A stretch of DNA of 64,000 bases from Sphingomonas sp. CL5.1 (GTDB lineage Bacteria > Pseudomonadota > Alphaproteobacteria > Sphingomonadales > Sphingomonadaceae). The stretch lies in the NCBI RefSeq assembly GCF_013344685.1, contig NZ_CP050137.1, positions 3,465,001-3,529,000 of the forward strand, given 5' to 3'. This document shows positions 24,410 to 33,478 of the stretch, in pieces. The notes under the pieces are model-generated. The model was not told the DNA's origin. It was given only the letters and a program-made list of their open reading frames with translations, and did no database searches. Position 1 is the stretch's first letter. Every line of letters begins with the position of its first letter. A program made the position numbers and the translations under genes.

Positions 24410-25654
24410 TCAGCTCAACGCGTCGGCGACCCTCGCGGAGCGCGTCCATTTATCGACCTGCTCCAGCGAATGGCGGACGAGAACCTCGCCTTCGTGGAGA
24501 TAGACGAACGACTTCGCCCCGGATTCCATCCCGCTTTGCGTGCTCTCGATATTCGCAAGATCCTCAAGGAAGGCGTCGGCGATCGTCGCGGTGAAATGTT
24601 CGAGTTGCAACCGTTCACGCACGCTGGACGCCTTGGGCTGATAGAAGCGCGCCTCCCACGACGAGGTGTTGCGGGTGCGCGGCCAGAATTCGTGCGTCCA
24701 GAAGCGGCTCGCCGAAATCTGGATGTGCCAGTTGGGGAAGATCCAGTTGACGTCGCTCGACCAGTCCGCGCGTTTCGAGGGATTGACGCGCGGATGCTCG
24801 GCGAGCGGGTTCACCTGCCCTTCCTGCTGCGTTCCCGTCACCGTCTGGTTCGCGGGATAGAGCCAGCGCACCACCGTCCAGTTCGCCGGCGGGGCGTAGC
24901 CGGTGTTGAGCCACCCGGCGAGCGAGCGATGCGGCCCGAAGGAGCCGGCGTCGATCGGCCGGCTGCACGGATTTTCCTTGCCGGCATAGACCGGCGCCAG
25001 CGTTTTCGGATGGATCGACTGGATGTGGTAGAATTCGCTGAAATTGTCGGCGAGGCACTTCCAGTTCGCCTTGATCTCGCCGGTCAGGATCAGGCAATTG
25101 TCGGCGTGGGGATAGGGGATATTGGCGAACTGCTCGCCGAACGGGCCGAGGAATTGCTTCAGCGTCACTTCCGGCTGCGGCTGGAGGTTGATGAAGATCC
25201 AGCCGTCCCATAAGTCGCACGCCACAGGCGTCAGCCCGCATTTCTTCTTGTCGAAATCGAAGAAGCCACCTTCGTCGGGCACGCCGATCAGTTCGCCGGT
25301 GTTCTTGTATGTCCAGCTATGATAGCGGCAGGTGAAGCGGCTCGCCTTGCCCTCCTTGTCCATCACGACATGGTTGCCGCGATGCGAGCAGACATTGTGG
25401 AAGGCGCGGATCTTGCCGTCCTTCGCGCGGGTGACGATCACCGATACGTTGAGCACCGGGATTTCCTTGACGAAATACTGGCCCGGTTCGGGAATGCGCT
25501 CCTCGCGACCCGCGATCAGCCACGCGCGGCGGAAGATGCGCTCGCGCTCCAGCTCATATTGCTCGGGATCGGTATAGAGGCTGGCCGGCATCGGGCCGCC
25601 CGAGACGCCGACAAGGTCCGCGAGCCTCGGGCTGATCTTGCTCAGTTCATTCAC
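24410..25654 (-). CDS. Rieske non-haem iron ring-hydroxylating oxygenase, alpha subunit
   Basis: 414 residues from GTG 25654 (GGGAGAG upstream). The Rieske [2Fe-2S] motif CSHRGNHVV...CRYHSWTY is complete (CxH...CxxH, about residues 85-110). The mononuclear iron site DNFSEFYHIQSIHP carries two His near residue 210. Such subunits hydroxylate or demethylate aromatic or alicyclic substrates with O2, using a reductase and ferredoxin. No beta subunit, ferredoxin or reductase is adjacent; the fpr at 16782 is the only reductase in the window. It is preceded by a 112-aa gene 38 bp upstream and by palindrome copy c. The substrate is unknown. Confidence 0.95.
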   Translation of the reverse strand: MNELSKISPRLADLVGVSGGPMPASLYTDPEQYELERERIFRRAWLIAGREERIPEPGQYFVKEIPVLNVSVIVTRAKDGKIRAFHNVCSHRGNHVVMDKEGKASRFTCRYHSWTYKNTGELIGVPDEGGFFDFDKKKCGLTPVACDLWDGWIFINLQPQPEVTLKQFLGPFGEQFANIPYPHADNCLILTGEIKANWKCLADNFSEFYHIQSIHPKTLAPVYAGKENPCSRPIDAGSFGPHRSLAGWLNTGYAPPANWTVVRWLYPANQTVTGTQQEGQVNPLAEHPRVNPSKRADWSSDVNWIFPNWHIQISASRFWTHEFWPRTRNTSSWEARFYQPKASSVRERLQLEHFTATIADAFLEDLANIESTQSGMESGAKSFVYLHEGEVLVRHSLEQVDKWTRSARVADALS

Positions 25655-25692
25655 GTCAACTCTCCCAATATCCGAAATGTCCTGGCGACCGC

Positions 25693-26031
25693 TCAACCAT
25701 AGGGTTGCAGGCCGCTCCCGATCTTCAGCGTGTGCGGCCAGGGCGAGTAAGGCACGCGCGACGCCTGATGCAGCTCGACAGCGATCGCCGCCTGCATCAG
25801 CGCGAGCAGCAGGCGGAACAGGCAGGCGACGTCGTCGGGCATGTCGTCGAGCGGATATTGCTCGACATAAGCGGTGGCCTCCTCCATCCGGGCGGTCATC
25901 GCCTCGTAGAAGCGGACGATGTCCTTGTATTCGGCGCCCGCGCGACGGTTCCAGCGATCGTTGGAGGTGGGAACGTCCCAATAATCGACGAATATCTCAA
26001 GATCTTCAAAGCCAGCGGGTAGTCTGCCCAT
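25693..26031 (-). CDS. Hypothetical protein upstream of the Rieske subunit
   Basis: 112 residues, acidic and helical, with DLEIFVDYWDVPTSNDRWNRRAGAEYKDIVRFYEAMTARMEE at the start and a hydrophobic helix VACLFRLLLALMQAAIAV late. There is no signal peptide, and it is not a typical ring-hydroxylating beta subunit (too short, no NTF2-like pattern). I do not recognise the family. It is first in the probable operon with the oxygenase, so an accessory role such as substrate delivery or oxygenase assembly is possible. Palindrome copy c lies 78 bp upstream of its ATG. Confidence 0.7.
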   Translation of the reverse strand: MGRLPAGFEDLEIFVDYWDVPTSNDRWNRRAGAEYKDIVRFYEAMTARMEEATAYVEQYPLDDMPDDVACLFRLLLALMQAAIAVELHQASRVPYSPWPHTLKIGSGLQPYG

Positions 26032-26109
26032 TTCCGGTCATCCTCAATTGCGGGCCGCGCGAACGGCCTCTGTTTGAGGAAAAGGCTATGGAGCGAGGGG
26101 GCCGGCAAC

Positions 26110-26129
26110 AATCCCCACGCTGGGGGACA
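26110..26129. promoter_or_regulatory. GC-rich palindromic operator, copy c
   Basis: AATCCCCACGCTGGGGGACA lies 78 bp upstream of the 112-aa gene that heads the Rieske operon, between it and the LuxR gene stop at 26148. The right half TGGGGGACA matches the consensus right arm; the left arm has AAT in place of TGC. Confidence 0.5.
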
Positions 26130-26147
26130 AGGGCGCGCCGCGCGCCG

Positions 26148-27008
26148 TCAGGACAGGGCGATGCTGGGGCCGGAGAAGCCGAGCGCCACGTCACCGCAAT
26201 GCCGCAGATACCATAGCAGCAGTTCATGATGGCAACCGATGCCGAGCCGCCCGTAGAGCCGCTTGCGGTGCGTATTGACCGTCTCCGTGCTGATGCCGAG
26301 ATCGCTGGCGACGCAGCTCGCGCTCAGCCCGTAGAGCAGGCGCGCGGCCACCTGCATCTCGCGATGCGACAGGCCGACTTCGTTCAGCGAGAGATATTGC
26401 TCGATCAGCGGCAGCGTCGTGAGCGATTCGACCAGCCGCCGGCTCTGGCCGACGATCTCGACATGCTTGGCGACGATCGGGAAGAGGCTGGAAAACGCGC
26501 GGTCGATGCCCGGCAGATTGTCGACCGCCGTCACGCTGCGCGAGGCGGATCGCATCACGCTGAAGCCGATGACGCCGCCCGCCGTCCGCCCGCATATCAT
26601 CAGCCGCTCGATCAGCTTCTGGCTGCGGTAGAAATCGCGCAGGTCGCTGGTCGGCGCGTCGCAGGTCGCCATGCGGTAGAAGGTCGGCAGCTCGCATTGC
26701 AGCCGGCTGCCCTCCCCCATCTCACGGTCGTCGCGCCATAGGTCGCGCGCCATATAGACCTGCGCCTGCTGCCGCGCGGCGTTGCGATCGTGAAGGCTGA
26801 GACCGCAGGAAATATCCGGCCGGCCATCCTCCAGCCGGAAGAAGTGCAGCGAATCCGCCCCGCATATCTGGTCGAGGAAGGCCAGCAACTCACGTTGCAG
26901 ATCGCTGCGGCCGATCGCGCCGAAAAGCCGATCGTAAGCGCCGCCCATCGCGGGCGTCAGATCGACGACGGGGTTGACCCGCATAGCTGCTCCGATGCCT
27001 TGCGCCAT
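26148..27008 (-). CDS. LuxR-family transcriptional regulator
   Basis: 286 residues from ATG 27008 (GGAGAGG upstream). The C-terminal LuxR/GerE helix-turn-helix reads LSHREMQVAARLLYGLSASCVASDLGISTETVNTHRKRLYGRLGI (about residues 215-260). The roughly 200-residue N-terminal part is a sensor-like domain without an obvious response-regulator phosphorylation site. It is the nearest regulator to the Rieske operon, whose promoter bears palindrome copy c. A decayed paralogue lies at 33545-34368. I infer that it controls the palindrome regulon; the inducer is unknown. Confidence 0.92.
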   Translation of the reverse strand: MAQGIGAAMRVNPVVDLTPAMGGAYDRLFGAIGRSDLQRELLAFLDQICGADSLHFFRLEDGRPDISCGLSLHDRNAARQQAQVYMARDLWRDDREMGEGSRLQCELPTFYRMATCDAPTSDLRDFYRSQKLIERLMICGRTAGGVIGFSVMRSASRSVTAVDNLPGIDRAFSSLFPIVAKHVEIVGQSRRLVESLTTLPLIEQYLSLNEVGLSHREMQVAARLLYGLSASCVASDLGISTETVNTHRKRLYGRLGIGCHHELLLWYLRHCGDVALGFSGPSIALS

Positions 27009-27131
27009 CGCATCCTCTCCGCCGCATATTCGTGCCGGCATCCGCATTGTAACCCCTTTCGGGCGAATGTCACGCAGGTCCGGCGAAAAATCGAACGGTT
27101 GGCCGATTGATTGTGATGCGAAGGGGCGCCG

Positions 27132-29498
27132 CTACAGCCGGAACGACAGGCTGACGCCGTAGGTGGCGGGCATCCCGGCGAACCGCGCCACAGCGTCGGA
27201 CGACGTGATCGCGTTGTTCCAATAATATTGGTTGAAGATATTCTTGCCGAACACCGACACCCGCCACCGGCCGTCCGCGCTGGCGATCCCGGCGCGGGCG
27301 TCGACCAGCACATAGCCGTCGATGCCCTGCAACTTAAAGGTCGACGGGATCGCGTTCGCGGCATTCACGTCGCCGCCGACCACCGCGATCGTATCCGAAC
27401 GCATGTTCGCGCTCGCGCCGACGAACGCCTTCAGCCGGTCGGATATCGGGAATTCATAGTCGAGGTTCGAGGAAAGCTGATATTTCGGCGCGAACGGCAT
27501 CCGCGTATCGGCGAAGTCGGCTGGAAGCCCGCCGCCGCTGATCCCGGTGAAGCGATCGATCTTCGCGTCGAGCCAGGTGAAGCCGTTGGCGAAAGTCAGC
27601 CCATGGGTCGGACGCAACGTGAACTCCAGTTCGAAGCCCTTGATCGACGATTTCGGCACGTTGACCAGCGCATCCTGGATGCCGAAGAAGGACTGCACCT
27701 TCGAGCGAAGCTGCTTGTTCAGATAATCATAATAAAAGCCGGCGGCATTCACCTGCAACGCGCCGTCGAGCAGCGACGCCTTGGCGCCCGCTTCATATGC
27801 GGTGACCGATTCCTGCTTCACCGCGCGATACTGGACGAAGCTGGTCGCCGACACCGCCGGGAAGCTGCCCGCCTTGTAGCCGCGACTGACGTTGGCATAG
27901 AACAGCAGGCCGGGCCGCGGCTTGTAATCCAGGCCCGCCATCCACGAGACGTTATCCTCGGTCAGCGTATCCTTATATTGGCCCGGCGCGCCGGGCGGCA
28001 CGCCGTTGATCGTCGCGCCAAGATCGTTGCCCGCGAAACAATCCCCGGCATGGAAAGTGCCATAGGCGCCGCCGAACACCACATCGTAGAGGAACGGCCC
28101 GGTTCCCTTCGGGTCGCCGGTCAGATCGGTGTTGCAGATCGTCGCGCTGCTCTGCGCCTTGGTGTAGCGCGCGCCGGCCTTGAAGGTCAGCGTGCTGGCA
28201 AGATCGTATTCACCGTTCGCGAAAAAGGCGAAGCTCGTGAGCTTCTGGTAATTGCTGTAATGCGCGCGATCGAGGTTGTAACCGAATACGGTGAACACCG
28301 TTTCGTTGACCGACGTATAGCGATAATCGAAATCGGCGACCTGATCGACCTTGTTATTGGAATAATTGCCGCCGACCACCCAGCGGAACGGCCTGGACGC
28401 GCCGTTGCTCAGCCGCAATTCCTGAAAGAAGCTGCGGATCGAGCCGTCGCTGATGAGGTCGTTCACCGTATAGGGCAGGCCGTCGCGATCCGCACCCTGC
28501 CGCTGGTTGAATTGCAGGTAAGAGGTGAGCGAGGTCAGCGTGACGTGATCGGCAAGGTCGATGTCGCCGCGCAGCGACGCCTGCCAGAAATCGCTGTCGC
28601 CGAACGGCACGAAGCCCGCCACCGGCCCGCCCCAGTCGGCCGCGCGCGGCGTGGCCGGCGAAAAGGGCACGGTGGGGATGATCGGGTTGGCGATCGGGTT
28701 CTGCTGGACATAGCCGATATATTGCGGCGCCTCGGTATCGCTCTTGTCCTTCCAGCCGTTGACGTTGAGGCTGAAGCGCGCGCCGGACGTCGGCTCCCAG
28801 TCGATCAGCAGGCGGCCCATGTAATTGCGCACCTTGCCGTTGCGGTCATTCGGGCGACTGTTGCTGATCTGCCAGCCGTCCATCGTCTCGACGCGGCCGG
28901 AGACACGGGCCTTGAGCGTGCTGCTGAGCGGGCCGCTGACGAACGCCTCGCCATTGGCCTCGTTGAACCGGCCATAAGTGAGGTTGCCCCCGGCGGAAAG
29001 CTCGTCGGTCGGCTTGGCGGCGATGAAGTTGATCGCGCCGCCGGTGGAGTTCTGGCCGAACAACGTGCCCTGCGGTCCTTTCAGCACCTCGACCCGCTCA
29101 AGGTCATAGGCCGAATGCACCGCCAGCGCCCCGAACGGCAACGGCGCCTCGTCGACATAGACCGAGACGGTCGGATAGGCCGCCAGCGAGGATTCGATGA
29201 ACCCGACGCCGCGCAGCGTGAGGATCGGCGTGCCGTTCTCCGAATTGGCGAACGACAGGCCGGGCACGGCCTGCGCGATATCCTTGAGGTCATTGATCTG
29301 TCGCGCCGCCAGCGCGTCGCCGCCGAGCACCGCGACGGTCGAACCGACGTCGGAAAGCTTCTGCTCGCGCTTGTTGGCGGTGACGATGATATCGGCGACG
29401 GCGGCCGGCGCGGCGTCGGCGGTCTGGGCGACGGCCGGCATCGAGGTGGCGACCGCCGCGAGTCCGGCGCTGATCGACAGGAATGTCGCGGATTTCAT
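27132..29498 (-). CDS. TonB-dependent receptor
   Basis: 788 residues. Signal peptide to about residue 24 (SMPAVAQ), then VADIIVTANKREQKLSDVGSTVAVLGG at the plug start, VEVLKGPQGTLFGQNSTGGAINFIAA in the plug, and a barrel ending VSLSFRL. Paralogous to the receptor at 7262-9715 along the full length, including the final KNIFNQYYWNN...RFAGMPATYGV. It likely takes up the substrate of the adjoining pathway. It lies between the LuxR gene and the SDR at 29532, 33 bp from the latter, so it is probably cotranscribed with the SDR. Confidence 0.93.
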   Translation of the reverse strand: MKSATFLSISAGLAAVATSMPAVAQTADAAPAAVADIIVTANKREQKLSDVGSTVAVLGGDALAARQINDLKDIAQAVPGLSFANSENGTPILTLRGVGFIESSLAAYPTVSVYVDEAPLPFGALAVHSAYDLERVEVLKGPQGTLFGQNSTGGAINFIAAKPTDELSAGGNLTYGRFNEANGEAFVSGPLSSTLKARVSGRVETMDGWQISNSRPNDRNGKVRNYMGRLLIDWEPTSGARFSLNVNGWKDKSDTEAPQYIGYVQQNPIANPIIPTVPFSPATPRAADWGGPVAGFVPFGDSDFWQASLRGDIDLADHVTLTSLTSYLQFNQRQGADRDGLPYTVNDLISDGSIRSFFQELRLSNGASRPFRWVVGGNYSNNKVDQVADFDYRYTSVNETVFTVFGYNLDRAHYSNYQKLTSFAFFANGEYDLASTLTFKAGARYTKAQSSATICNTDLTGDPKGTGPFLYDVVFGGAYGTFHAGDCFAGNDLGATINGVPPGAPGQYKDTLTEDNVSWMAGLDYKPRPGLLFYANVSRGYKAGSFPAVSATSFVQYRAVKQESVTAYEAGAKASLLDGALQVNAAGFYYDYLNKQLRSKVQSFFGIQDALVNVPKSSIKGFELEFTLRPTHGLTFANGFTWLDAKIDRFTGISGGGLPADFADTRMPFAPKYQLSSNLDYEFPISDRLKAFVGASANMRSDTIAVVGGDVNAANAIPSTFKLQGIDGYVLVDARAGIASADGRWRVSVFGKNIFNQYYWNNAITSSDAVARFAGMPATYGVSLSFRL

Positions 29499-29531
29499 AA
29501 AACTCTCCCTGGTTCTGTTTTGCGGAATCGC

Positions 29532-30290
29532 TCAGTAAAGCGTGTAGCCGCCGTCCACCGGCAGGGTGACGCCGGTGACGAACGACGGCTCGTCGGACAG
29601 CAGCCACATCGCCGCGCGTGCCTGCTCCACCGGCTCGGCGGCGCGGCGCAGGGCGTGCTTGTCCTCCAGCGTCTTCACATAGTCCGGGTTCGCCGCGACA
29701 TATTCCATGTAGAGCGGCGTGCGCGTCGCGGACGGGGCGATCGCGTTCACCCGGATGTTCCTCTCGCCATATTCCGCCGCCGCCGCGCGGGTAAGCCCGG
29801 TGATGGCGTGCTTGGAGGCGGAATAGGCGGCGAGCTGGCTGTCGTAGATCAGCGCGCTGACCGACGATGTATTGACGATCGCCCCACCGCCGACGCGCAA
29901 CATCGCCTGGATCTCATATTTCATGCACAGAAACGTGCCGAAGGCATTGACGCCGAACACCCGCTGGAACTCCGCGAACGTCATGTCCGCGAGCAGGCCC
30001 GGCGCGTTGGCGATGCCGGCATTGTTGAACGCGCCGTCGAGCCGCCCGTAGCGCCGCTCCGCCGCCTCGACCATCGCCGCGACATCCTCCTCACGCGAGA
30101 TATCGGCGCGGACGAACTGGACGTTCAGCCCCTGCCGGTCCAGCTCATCGGCCAGCGCCGTGCCGCGCTCCACATTGAAGTCGGCAGCCGTCACCAGCGC
30201 GCCATGCGCGGCGAACAGCCGGACGGCGGCCTCGCCGATCCCGCTGGCGCCGCCCGTCACGACGATCGAACGCCCCTCGATACCCGCCAT
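29532..30290 (-). CDS. SDR-family oxidoreductase
   Basis: 252 residues. Cofactor site TGGASGIGEAAVRLF, FNNAGIA, catalytic Ser in NTSSVSALI and Tyr/Lys in AYSASKHA, and the SDR tail PSFVTGVTLPVDGGYTLY. It oxidises a hydroxyl or reduces a ketone with NAD(P). ATG 30290 follows GAGGAGAG. Two copies of the shared palindrome lie 130-186 bp upstream, between this gene and the divergent receptor at 30645. It is probably the first gene of an SDR-receptor operon. Confidence 0.92.
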   Translation of the reverse strand: MAGIEGRSIVVTGGASGIGEAAVRLFAAHGALVTAADFNVERGTALADELDRQGLNVQFVRADISREEDVAAMVEAAERRYGRLDGAFNNAGIANAPGLLADMTFAEFQRVFGVNAFGTFLCMKYEIQAMLRVGGGAIVNTSSVSALIYDSQLAAYSASKHAITGLTRAAAAEYGERNIRVNAIAPSATRTPLYMEYVAANPDYVKTLEDKHALRRAAEPVEQARAAMWLLSDEPSFVTGVTLPVDGGYTLY

Positions 30291-30420
30291 CAATCTCTCC
30301 TCAAGTCGCGTCCATCAGGCGCGGGCCGGCCGCGTTGCGCCGTTTTCAGCGCATCGATTCCAACGAGTAGCCGGCCGAAACCTCTGATCAACGCGGTTAA
30401 CATTGGCCAATAGCGGCCGA

Positions 30421-30440
30421 TGCCCCCAACGTTGGGGACA
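30421..30440. promoter_or_regulatory. GC-rich palindromic operator, copy d1
   Basis: TGCCCCCAACGTTGGGGACA, nearly perfect. It lies in the 354-bp gap between the divergent SDR (start 30290) and receptor (start 30645) and shares the left flank GGCCGA with copy b at 13239. Confidence 0.6.
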
Positions 30441-30456
30441 TACCGGCTTGCGGCGC

Positions 30457-30476
30457 TGTCCCTACCGATGGGGGCA
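30457..30476. promoter_or_regulatory. GC-rich palindromic operator, copy d2
   Basis: TGTCCCTACCGATGGGGGCA, centre 36 bp from copy d1, between three and four helical turns. Two sites between divergent genes suggest that both directions are controlled. The remaining 30294-30420 and 30477-30600 show no gene. Confidence 0.55.
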
Positions 30477-30644
30477 GACCGAAGGGTCTAAACAAGCCAT
30501 CAATGACAATAATACTAAACGCTTTACAGGTTCGCGCGACTTGAATGGGCCACCCGTCCAACAACCGCCTCGAGAACAATTGGAAGCAGGGAACACCTGA
30601 TACCCACAATATTATAAAATAATGATATTCCGGAGGGGCATATA

Positions 30645-32816
30645 GTGCAAATTTCCACACTTCTCTGTGGCACCGCCATATTGATCTGTTCCGATCAGGC
30701 GCTCGCCGAATCTCCCGCGGCCGTGGCCGACAAGGCAACGCAGGCGACCAGCGCGCCGGTCAGCGGGGACGATGTCGTCGTCACGGCGCAGCGCCGCTCG
30801 GAGCGGCTGGTCGACGTCCCAATCTCGGTGAACGCCGTGAGTACGGACGAGATGGACGTCAAGCAGATCAACTCGGTCTTCGATCTCGGCAAATCGGTGA
30901 CGAGCCTGCGTTTCGAGGGGCAGGCCCCCGTCTTCATGCCGACGCTGCGCGGCATCGGCACGCTGGTGATCGGCGGCGCGCTCGACGCCAGCGTCCCGGT
31001 CTATCTGGACGGGGCCTATCTTCCCAATACGCGCGGCATGAATTTCGATCTGCCCAACGTCAATGGAATGCAGGTGCTGAAAGGGCCACAGGGCACCCTG
31101 TTCGGCCGCAATTCGACCGGTGGCGCGATCCTGATCACCACGTCCGGGCCATCGGACACGCTCACCGGGCGTTTCAAGGTCGGTTACGGCGAATTCAATG
31201 ACCTGAAGCTCTCCGGCTATCTCTCCGGGCCGATCTCGGACAATATCGCAGCGGGCCTCGCTGTCAGCTATCGCCATTCTAACGGCTATACGAAAAACAT
31301 CGTCACCGGATCGAACAACGATGCTCCAGCCCGGATGTTCGATATCCGCCCGGACATCAGGTTCACCAACAACGACGGGTTCAGCCTGCGCCTGATCTAC
31401 GAGCATAGCTATGCGTTCGACGCCACCGCGCTCGGGCTGAACAATCCGGACGGCTATGCGCTACTCGTCGCCATGCCGGACCTCGTGCCTGGGACGCATG
31501 CGATCGTGGCGCACAAGCCTTGGGAAACCGCCGCTGATCTCAAGCCGGTCAATCGCAACGTCGGCGACAGTGGCCTCGCCATCATCGACTGGGAAATCAG
31601 CGATTCGCTCAAGTTGAAAAACACCGTGAACTATCGTCACGACCGCAATGATTTCGCCGCGGACGCTGATCAATCAGACATTGCGCTCGTTCACGTCGGC
31701 GGCAGCGAGATCTACAAGACTTTTTCGAACGAGCTGACCGTTAATGGGAAGAACGGCAATCTCGACTGGGTTTCCGGTGTCTATTATTATAACGGCGTGA
31801 CGCAGGATGCCGATCCGAGGAATCTCATCTTCGGCGTCTCCACGCCCGGCAATCTTCAGCGGATCAAAACGCAAACCTTCGCCGTCTTCGTCGATGGCAC
31901 TTATGAGGTGACGCCCGGCCTGTTTCTGACCGCCGGTGGCCGATACAGCACCGAGCGCAAGGATATCAGGCTACGCGATGGTGCGACCGGAGATCCGGTG
32001 GCGCTGCCGAACGACGAGCCGTCGAACTTTCGCTGGAACAGCTTCACCCCGCGCGCGGCGATCCGTTACCAGATTGACGCCGGGACCAACGTCTATGCCT
32101 CGTACAGCCGCGGCTACAAAACCGGAACCTATGCCGGCTCACCGCCGCTGCTGGTCAGGCCGGAACATATCAACGCCTATGAGATCGGCTTCAAGCACAG
32201 CTCGCCGATGTTCACCATGAATGCCGCGACATTCTATTACGATTACAAGGATATGCAGGTATCCGCAGTCGACGTGCTCAGCAACCAGACCAAGGCTGTG
32301 AACGCCGAAAAGGCGCGAACCTATGGCGCGGAACTGGAAATGACCTTCCATCCGATTCCGGCGTGGCGCCTATCGGTATCCGGCGCCTATCTCAACGCGA
32401 AGTTCACTCGCTTCGACAATGCGCCTTATTTCGAGCAGGTTGGCGGCGGAAGCTGGCAAACCGTCGCCAGGAGCGCGAACGACACATGGATGCCGCGCTC
32501 CCCGAAATGGACCGCCAATATCGCCACCAGCTACGATATCGATATCGGCTCCGGCATCATCCAGTTCGCCGCCAACGCCAATGCGTCGAGCAAGCTGTAT
32601 AATGTCGCGAGCGAGGAATTTCCGCTAAATAGTTATGCTGAAGTCGGCGCGAACGTATCGTACACGACCGCCGACAAACATTGGCGCGCCGAATTTTACG
32701 TGACCAACCTCACTAACAACGCGCGGCCCGTGCAATTACAGGGCGGCCCGGTCGGCACCTATGCGATCTGGGCGCCGCCGCGCACGGTTGGCGGCTCGCT
32801 CTCGTATAATTTCTGA
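30645..32816 (+). CDS. TonB-dependent receptor
   Basis: 723 residues from GTG 30645, with GGAGGGG eight bases upstream. A short signal peptide ends near SDQALAES. DDVVVTAQRRSERLVDVPISVNAV starts the plug and MQVLKGPQGTLFGRNSTGGAILI is the plug signature; the barrel ends in GGSLSYNF. It belongs to the large sphingomonad receptor group used for organic substrates. It is divergent from the SDR at 29532, with two shared palindromes between them. The downstream SnoaL-like gene is 41 bp away. An AT-rich partial palindrome at 30609-30630 overlaps the start region and is only weakly Fur-like. Confidence 0.92.
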   Translation: MQISTLLCGTAILICSDQALAESPAAVADKATQATSAPVSGDDVVVTAQRRSERLVDVPISVNAVSTDEMDVKQINSVFDLGKSVTSLRFEGQAPVFMPTLRGIGTLVIGGALDASVPVYLDGAYLPNTRGMNFDLPNVNGMQVLKGPQGTLFGRNSTGGAILITTSGPSDTLTGRFKVGYGEFNDLKLSGYLSGPISDNIAAGLAVSYRHSNGYTKNIVTGSNNDAPARMFDIRPDIRFTNNDGFSLRLIYEHSYAFDATALGLNNPDGYALLVAMPDLVPGTHAIVAHKPWETAADLKPVNRNVGDSGLAIIDWEISDSLKLKNTVNYRHDRNDFAADADQSDIALVHVGGSEIYKTFSNELTVNGKNGNLDWVSGVYYYNGVTQDADPRNLIFGVSTPGNLQRIKTQTFAVFVDGTYEVTPGLFLTAGGRYSTERKDIRLRDGATGDPVALPNDEPSNFRWNSFTPRAAIRYQIDAGTNVYASYSRGYKTGTYAGSPPLLVRPEHINAYEIGFKHSSPMFTMNAATFYYDYKDMQVSAVDVLSNQTKAVNAEKARTYGAELEMTFHPIPAWRLSVSGAYLNAKFTRFDNAPYFEQVGGGSWQTVARSANDTWMPRSPKWTANIATSYDIDIGSGIIQFAANANASSKLYNVASEEFPLNSYAEVGANVSYTTADKHWRAEFYVTNLTNNARPVQLQGGPVGTYAIWAPPRTVGGSLSYNF

Positions 32817-32857
32817 AGCGCACGTTCCTATTTCTTAATCACCCAGGAGAGAAGCCC

Positions 32858-33415
32858 ATGACCGTTCTTTCAAGATATCTTTGCGGCGGCGGCGCGGCGA
32901 TCGCGCTCGCTGCATGCACCGCAATCCCTGCCTTCGCCCAGACCGTGCCGACACCGCCCAAGGTCGAATTGAAAGGGGTGGAACGATTGCTGGCGATGGA
33001 GGAGATGAAAAATCTCCGACTGACTTTCTGCCGCTCGCTCGACAGCCATGACTGGAAGGCGCTCCGCTCGACGATGTCGGACAATTTCGAGCTGTATTTC
33101 GCGGACAACAGTGGCCCGAACGGCGCAGCCACGCGCCCACCGCTCGAGAGGAACAGCGCGGATGGCTTCGTCGATCTCGCGAAGCAACTACTCAGCCAGG
33201 GCAAATCCATCCATATCTGCACAATGCCGCAGTTCGAATATGTCGGCACCGATCGCGCCCGGGCGCTCTGGTTCATCAACGGTTACGGCCAGATCGGGAC
33301 ACAGAACGGCCTTGGGTTCGAGCGGGTTGTGGAAGATTATGTAAAGGTCAACGGCAAGTGGCTGATCCGCAAGGCCGATGCGCGGATCGAAGCGAATGTG
33401 ATCTTCTCGAAATAA
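32858..33415 (+). CDS. Secreted SnoaL-like/NTF2-fold protein
   Basis: 185 residues. A signal peptide ends at AIPAFA|QT. The body has the SnoaL-like pattern: GVERLLAMEEMKNLRLTFCRSLDSHDWKALRSTMSDNFELYFADNSG in front, and later EDYVKVNGKWLIRKADARIEANV. The family contains dehydratases, isomerases and binding proteins; an exported form in a catabolic cluster may act on a ring intermediate in the periplasm, an inference. It follows the receptor by 41 bp with an AGGAGAG site and is likely in its operon. A strong hairpin at 33479 follows. Confidence 0.8.
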   Translation: MTVLSRYLCGGGAAIALAACTAIPAFAQTVPTPPKVELKGVERLLAMEEMKNLRLTFCRSLDSHDWKALRSTMSDNFELYFADNSGPNGAATRPPLERNSADGFVDLAKQLLSQGKSIHICTMPQFEYVGTDRARALWFINGYGQIGTQNGLGFERVVEDYVKVNGKWLIRKADARIEANVIFSK

Positions 33416-33478
33416 CGCCATCAGGCGGGCGCAATGGGTTTTCCCGATCGGGTCCGCCTCCGGGGGCAAAAGGGGGCG

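Noticed and set aside
27228..30413. A 1061-codon plus-strand open frame opposite the TonB receptor and SDR.
   Set aside because: It is antisense to two clearly conserved genes, is low-complexity and rich in Arg, Ala and Gly, and shows no family pattern. Long antisense frames are common in GC-rich DNA.
30609..30630. AT-rich partial palindrome before the receptor at 30645 as a Fur box.
   Set aside because: Symmetry is partial and driven by A/T content. It overlaps the start region and the receptor has no iron-related neighbours.
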